Shown piece after piece: positions 5,859 to 10,635 of a stretch of 10,635 bases of DNA. Below the pieces are notes generated by a model, which did no database searches, was not told where the DNA came from, and worked only from the letters and a program-made list of their open reading frames with translations. The translations under genes were made by a program, and so were the position numbers. Each line of letters opens with the position of its first letter. The stretch's first letter is position 1. The DNA is from Euperipatoides rowelli (taxonomy: Eukaryota > Onychophora > Udeonychophora > Euonychophora > Peripatopsidae), in NCBI GenBank assembly GCA_003024985.2, contig PXIH01S0002415.1; one strand, written 5' to 3'.

Positions 5859-7007
5859 AGGCCTAAAATTTACATATGTCTGTGCAAAATAAATCTTTAG
5901 AAACTTTAAGGAAACCCGGCTATGTTTACTAATCCTTTAACAAAGGACTAACCTACAAAACTGCCAATCACGCCTACACCTTGTTCAACATTTTTTCCCT
6001 TCTTGACCACCCAGAATAAACATAGGATACTAATTTGTTTGGATGAAGGGACTTTTTATTTTTCTTAATCAGATCAATTAAAGAAAGAAGTAAGCTTGAA
6101 CATATTTTTTACCTGCATTTTTATCCCGTGGGCTTTTTGAATCCACTGGACGATGGAGTTATCAATTTAAGCAAATAAGGATTTTTTAATGATTACCCGT
6201 CTCACAGAATATTTAATCTTTAGGCCAGTCGAAACCAAGTCCCAGTAACTTAGAAAAAATTACAGAATTCAGTCCATCTGTAAGAATGGTCCCTATATGG
6301 GGTATAGGACCTATCTTGGTAAGAAATCTAGTTGGGATGGCAGTAGCTTAACCCCCACAAAACACCAGGCTATCAGAAATAGTTATTAGGCAAGAAATGA
6401 CAGATAAGTTTATTTGTAAATTAATTCTCAGGTTCCCCTTCTATTCCATTTTTTTCTAACAACAAAATTTTTAATAAAGCAATATTTTTCGAGAATCATC
6501 TCTCCTCAATTTTTGCATGTAAAATTAAATAAACTGTTTAAAAATATTAAAATATTTTATTATTATTGTAGATTTGTTTTGATCTTCCTTTTAATTTAAT
6601 TTAAAGCAAAGGTTTAATACAGCATGTTTTCTTTAGCATTTATTTTATGTATTAGTTTATTGTATTATTAGGTTTTATTAACTGTTTATTTTATTGCAGA
6701 ACATGATCTCCTAATCTTAATTAACTAAGAACCTGTTATTGAAGAAAAATCACTGAAGTGAAAAGGGTCGCGTGTCACCTAAAGTATAAAACGGCCATAT
6801 TAGATTTTGATCAATCAAGCATTAAATGAAATAAAGCACTAGTCTAAAATGTAGTTTTTAGAATATTTTTTCTTTATCCAGTAAATCAGGAAGGTTTGTT
6901 GCGTTTTAATATCTTTTTTTTTACTTTTTAGAATTTTATTTTTGTATTTTTTCACATTTCGATCTAGAACTGTTAAAGACTCCAACCCTATCAATTAAAC
7001 AAGAAGC
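5859..7007. other. AT-rich stretch without a recognised gene
   Basis: Stops are frequent in all frames. Two structural items are visible: an imperfect hairpin at 6288-6311 (GGTCC-TATA / TATA-GGACC, one bulged C, loop TGGGG) and a 9-base inverted pair CTATGTTTA / TAAACATAG at 5920-5928 and 6017-6025. TTTATTTTATTGCAG near 6687-6701 looks like a splice acceptor but no exon follows that I can support. Confidence 0.5.
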
Positions 7008-7136
7008 TTAAATACCGGGGAGTGTACAATTATCACACCTATCTGTCTCATGAAGATTATGATCTCCAACATGCTTGCCACACAGAATACAGGAGGAAAT
7101 AACATGCTTGGAAGACAATAGAAAAAAAAAACTATC
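7008..7136 (-). other. Short open stretch with paired CxxC motifs
   Basis: On the minus strand the frame ending with TAA at 7008-7010 reads SSCILCGKHVGDHNLHETDR, then CDNC shortly before the stop. The spacing CxxC, about 17 residues with three histidines between, CxxC, is the layout of a zinc-binding finger. It is preceded by a run of ten T and ends after about 40 codons, so at best it is a fragment of a larger protein, whether a transposase finger or a host exon. I do not recognise the family, and a short chance match is possible. Confidence 0.28.
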
Positions 7137-7231
7137 GTGCTGATTGTGGATCCACTAATCCTAGGAATGTGCACTCATTCAAATACTGAAAAGAAAAAAT
7201 ATACACCGTAAAATGCCGAGCAAGGGCACCT

Positions 7232-7850
7232 GCGCTCTTATTTGTTTGGGGGGAAATGGGGAGGGGGGCGCTCTTGTTCGGCTCCATGCTAGGAAACCTT
7301 AGATTTACCACAATGCATTGCAAAATGGACATGGCGCTCTTGCTTGGATACACTCTGAATTCTTTAAAAAGATTGTTTTTCAAAACGGCGCCCTTGTTTG
7401 GACATGCTTCCCAAAACTTTAGTAAAATGGCTGGTACACACTAAAACATGATGTCACACATAAATTAAAGGTTGTGCAAAGTAAGAGTGCCATGTAAATT
7501 AAAAGAATTTACAGGCCTCTTTCGTTCTGCTTATGAGGATTCAACGTTATTCATAGAAGCTACAATATGAGATGATGCAAAACACATAAAAATGAAGTCA
7601 CAGCATAATAATGTCAGCTGGTGACATGAAATTTTTTACATGGTGCTCTTGTATGGATACCCTGTCCTGAACCTTAAATGAGGTAAAATGAAGCAAAAAT
7701 CTAGGGTAGGCGCACTTGCTTGGATACCCCTTGGATTTCCTTCAGAGTGATTAAAAAGTCAAAATGCAGTGATGGCGCTATATAACAATGTTTTGAAAAG
7801 AAATAGGGGGAGGGGCACCCTTGCTTGAGGGGCGCTCTTGGTTGGCATTC
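7232..7850 (+). repeat. Degenerate repeat with a GGCGCTCTTGCTTGGA core
   Basis: The core GGCGCTCTTGCTTGGATAC or a close variant occurs at 7267, 7333, 7387, 7642, 7709, 7814 and 7831; partial copies are at 7232 and 7774. Neighbouring copies at 7267/7333, 7642/7709 and 7709/7774 are 65-67 bases apart, and 7333/7387 are 54 apart. Units also share an ACCTTNA-like and an AAAATG block downstream of the core. About 200 bases (7440-7640) without the core separate two groups. The overlapping short frames here (7132-7383 and 7256-7444) are by-products of the repeat. This looks like an old minisatellite or an internal array of a transposon. Confidence 0.68.
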
Positions 7851-8439
7851 TATGGTATATTTGTGACTTCTGCATTTAATGATTATTTAAGTTTTAGCTT
7901 TTAATTTACGAACTGAGTTCTTTAAGTATGATGTGTATTAAAAAAAAAAAAATGTGTGCTGTATCATTTTAGGTTTAGCATAATTTATTAAAGATCTTTG
8001 TTGTCTTATTTAGACTTTATACTGTATTTTATTTGACATTATGTCTTTAGTCAAGATTTTAGCAATTTATTTTAAAATTTCTGGCCATTTTTTATGTTGT
8101 AATTTGATTGGTATTGTGCCTAGGACTTGTAATTGGAATAAAAAATTATATATGATAAAAAAAATTGATTTTACGTATTTAAAAGTTGATTGTTTTTAAT
8201 GATGGAAATAGACAATCCTGACCGGAGAACAACTGATCATTGCCAGTCGAAATCTGATGCATCTCATTTACACACGTATGTGAAGCCAGTAACCTCCTCT
8301 TGTATTGACCGGTATACAAGATAACTTTAATAGGCGCATTCTTATGAAAACGATCTACACAAGTTTCCTCCAGACAATTATACAATTGGAGAATAAATAA
8401 ATAAAAAGAACTTCATGGATGAGATGTGAGGCTATTGAG
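7851..8439. other. AT-rich stretch, no assigned gene
   Basis: A 68-codon frame on the minus strand (8179-8385) is open but matches nothing I know, and its composition follows the local bias. A 7-bp hairpin (CTTGTAT / ATACAAG, 8299-8320) lies within it. An AATAAATAAATAAA microsatellite follows at about 8392-8405. Confidence 0.45.
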
Positions 8440-8690
8440 GGAGTAGGCTATATGCTATTTAACTCATATGACAGTATAGGCTGTTTGTATACTGTGTATA
8501 ATAAAAAAAAATGTCAAGGATCCATCTCAATGATAGCTTTAGTAGGCTATACGTAATGTAAAATTAAAAAAAAAGGTATTTGCTTCTGGAAACTACTGAC
8601 AATAGCTCTATAGGTTTAGGCTATATGTATTTAAAAAAAATAGTTTTTAGCAAAAGGTTAGGTCCATACTTTAAATTTAAAAAAAAAATT
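8440..8690 (+). repeat. Weak tandem repeat of TAGGCTATA plus A-run
   Basis: A TAGGCTATA-like word near 8446, 8476, 8543 and 8617 is followed within 20-60 bases by a run of 8-10 A; the runs start at 8503, 8566, 8633 and 8679. The two middle units also share an AATAGCT / ATAGCTTTA lead-in, with starts about 65 bases apart. The similarity is loose and AT bias contributes, so this is a tentative call. Confidence 0.35.
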
Positions 8691-9477
8691 AGTTTAATAA
8701 GCAAATATGAACGTTCAATGCAAGTCCTGATTAAAATATGATATACGGTTGTTTAAACAACCTAAAATTATATTCTGTATTTCTTTTTCAAAATAAAGTC
8801 TAACTCAATCGCTGAAACTATTCCACGGGCAAAGGAATAACAGCTATTTATACCCTTCTATGCTAAAAATCAACAAGAATTTTTGACTATTAAATTAAAA
8901 AAAAAATTAAACAAGACTTTTTCTTGATTCTTTAAGCTAAAATAAAGCAAATCATTCTGGAGAAACTAAAATAGGCTATTTCATTCCTTAACAAGGTCAA
9001 AATAAATAAATCTCATTTGTTTACTTACAAATATATATTTAAATTTAAACAAACAAATAAAAAAAAAAATACTGGCAAATGTTTTTCTAATTCAGAGTTT
9101 AAATAAAAAAAAATGTGGCAATTTTTGACTGAAAACTCAAGTTAACAGAATATAGCGATAAAGACGGTGCCCCCATGCTTTCCTCAAGAATAAAACTGGA
9201 AGAACTCTAAACGTTTGTTCCAATTTTATCAACATAAGCAAGACGAATTACATTAAATGAACTATTGCAAAACCATCCAAATAAACTTATCTGATTATTA
9301 ACGAATTGTATGCAAAAATATATCAGCTCAAAAGGTTATTAACGGTAATATACATAACCAAAGGTATAAAAATGTTTCTCCAAAATAATTTTACAATATT
9401 TTTAAATATAATCACCTTGTGATTAAAATTGGTAGGCTATGTTTTATTAATAACTTTTTTTTTTTAACCTTGCAGTC
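8691..9477. other. AT-rich stretch, no gene seen
   Basis: Many A and T runs and stops in all frames. Only the run of T followed by AACCTTGCAG (9447-9475), which resembles a 3' splice site just before the LINE remnant, stands out. Confidence 0.5.
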
Positions 9478-9698
9478 GTCGCGGTAACTGTGAGATATCT
9501 ATCATATGTTGGGCGTGTCTTCAGAGGATCTGGAGGAATTAAGACTAGTAACATCACTTGAGGGATGGACAAAAAGGGAAAAAAAGAATAGGAAGGCCAA
9601 GAAGAGAATGGTTGGATGACATGTCTACTGGCTGGAAAGTTCAAAATTTCAGTATTTCCAGTTTAAAGCTTGGCAAAATTCCTGTATTACATCGCTAG
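9478..9698 (+). pseudogene. LINE (non-LTR retrotransposon) C-terminal remnant
   Basis: Two frames carry collinear pieces. The first (from 9478) has YLSYVGRVFRG, resembling the YxGHVxRG block found near the C terminus of many animal LINE reverse-transcriptase proteins. After a TGA and a frame change the second frame reads GKKRIGRPRREWLDDM followed by W, the familiar GKR-x-x-GRPR-x-x-W-x-DD-x-x-x-W ending. It runs to TAG at 9696-9698. The full enzyme would nick chromosomal DNA and copy the element's RNA; here only the tail remains, as expected for 5'-truncated LINE copies. The start at 9478 marks where the similarity becomes visible and is not a true gene start. The 65-codon frame on the other strand at 9447-9644 is a by-product. 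Confidence 0.66.
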
Positions 9699-9707
9699 TG
9701 TTTTCAT

Positions 9708-9713
9708 AATAAA
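9708..9713 (+). terminator. Poly(A) signal AATAAA after the LINE remnant
   Basis: AATAAA lies ten bases after the stop at 9696-9698, a fitting place for the 3' end of a LINE. In DNA this AT-rich the hexamer is common, so the position and not the word carries the weight. Confidence 0.35.
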
Positions 9714-10080
9714 CATTAAAAATTCAAATGTGTGACCGTGTTTTTACTAGTTTAATATATTTTTTTGGTTTAATTTGTTTCACAGCCACAATAAGCATCT
9801 TAATCATTATTTTATTACTTGCAATACTATGAATCTTATAAACAATAGGCTAAAAAAATTCTGCAATATTAATTTTTAAGCCCCCCCCCCCATCTCCCTT
9901 TACAGCCCTCCAATCCACTCATTATTTTTTTTTGTGATTTACGAAATTAACCAAATGTTACAGAAATTTTAAAAGAGAAATACAATTATGCTAAATAGTT
10001 ACAGCCTAAGTATCAATAAAAAAAACCAAGTTAAAGATAAAAACATATCAATATTAAAATTGTGAAAGAATTTGTAGACA
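9714..10080. other. AT-rich stretch with a C-run
   Basis: No coding motif. A run of eleven C at 9881-9891, followed by a pyrimidine-rich CATCTCCCTTTACAG, is the only compositional break. Confidence 0.5.
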
Positions 10081-10520
10081 TTAATTTAAAAGGTGTATTG
10101 CAAAAGCTAACATATTAAAACACAAATACTTTTTTGAAGTAATGTTATAACTGCCTTCAATTTTTTTCACTTTCTTTTCTAGTTCTTCAGCTTCTTCCTT
10201 GGCATTCAACAAAATTGATAATTTCTTCAAATTTAGTTTTATCCCGTCAACCACAGATCCTCATTTAGCTAGGATTTCTTGTCGACTGTTTGTGTAATGC
10301 TTATTTCTTTTAGTTGAGGCATTTTTAACAGCATCTATGATCTTCGACATGCGTAATTGCAATACTCCAAATGCAGTAACTGCATTATATACATCACGCT
10401 GAGCAATTAATGTTCTCGTGTAAATTCTCTACAAGGCACTCCTTGTTTATGAAAAAAACCTCTCCACAAATGCATTGCCATGAAATAGTAATAGTACTAG
10501 CACTTTTTGAGCAAAATGAA
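10081..10520 (-). pseudogene. hAT-type transposase C-terminal (dimerisation) domain remnant
   Basis: The minus strand shows three collinear pieces in different frames. VLVLLLFHGNAFVERFFS (near 10503-10450) and NKECLVENLHEN (10447-10412) match the block of hAT-family C-terminal dimerisation domains with the pattern L-S-x-x-x-x-N-x-x-x-ER-x-F-S. A third frame, open from 10410 to a TGA at 10263-10261, reads LIAQRDVYNAV and later KNASTKRNKHY. After that stop the same frame continues with a lysine- and glutamate-rich helix (KEEAEELEKKVKKIE) to TAA at 10083-10081. Such a charged coiled tail ends several arthropod transposase-like proteins as I recall them. A run of seven T and another shift separate the pieces, so this is a dead copy. 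The N-terminal finger and catalytic part would lie beyond the right edge if present. Confidence 0.72.
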
Positions 10521-10635
10521 TTAAATCTTTGGAAACATGTTTAGCGCATGTCCAGCCTATCTTTCTTTGGAGCAAAAACAATTATGTACCTCTTCACTTC
10601 AAATATGATACAGAAATTAAAGTGGTTTATCAATG

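Noticed and set aside
6687-6701. Splice-acceptor-like TTTATTTTATTGCAG
   Set aside because: No open or recognisable exon follows; such tracts are frequent in AT-rich DNA.
8179-8385. 68-codon minus-strand open frame with four cysteines
   Set aside because: The cysteine spacing fits no finger that I know and there is no supporting context.
1-10635. CRISPR array, rRNA genes, bacterial operons or prophage
   Set aside because: No regularly spaced identical repeats, no rRNA-like conserved blocks and no dense coding on either strand; the contents are eukaryotic mobile elements.

Overview
The window looks like gene-poor nuclear DNA from an animal, most likely an arthropod. It is strongly AT-rich, full of A/T homopolymers, and carries no intact gene, no bacterial-style operon and no rRNA. 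What can be recognised is a graveyard of eukaryotic mobile elements: Ty3/gypsy retrotransposons, a miniature LTR element, hAT-type DNA transposons, a LINE tail and a tRNA-like SINE head. A crustacean source would fit the mix, but that is an impression from family resemblance and not something the sequence proves.

Layout. 1-600 is AT-rich spacer. 619-729 (+) holds a small gag-like fragment. 785-2300 (-) is a long, collinear but frame-broken gypsy pol remnant: end of the reverse transcriptase, RNase H, integrase zinc region, integrase core and integrase C-terminal part, read right to left. 2301-2525 (-) is an open stretch I cannot assign. 3031-3120 (-) resembles a tRNA-derived SINE head. 3390-3660 is a decayed tandem repeat. 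4028-4160 is a GC-rich hairpin cluster. 4165-4360 (-) is a weaker second gypsy integrase remnant.

The best preserved structure is at 4455-5558. A hAT-like non-autonomous DNA transposon has matching terminal inverted repeats and a perfect 8-bp target duplication (ACCTAAAT). Inside it sits a complete miniature LTR retrotransposon of 575 bp: two ~167-bp LTRs about 96% identical, a primer-binding site next to the left LTR, a purine tract next to the right LTR, and only 241 bp inside, which still encode the start of a gypsy Gag. The order of events is readable: the hAT element landed first, the miniature LTR element later.

From 5587 onward come a possible hAT-type transposase fragment (5587-5850, -), a short open stretch with two CxxC pairs (7008-7136, -), a degenerate GGCGCTCTTGCTTGGA repeat (7232-7850), a weak A-run/TAGGCTA repeat (8440-8690), a LINE C-terminal remnant (9478-9698, +) with a poly(A) signal, and at the right edge a clear hAT-type transposase C-terminal dimerisation domain in broken frames (10081-10520, -). 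None of these genes can work together as a system; the interest lies in the nested elements, their relative ages and the unassigned segments.
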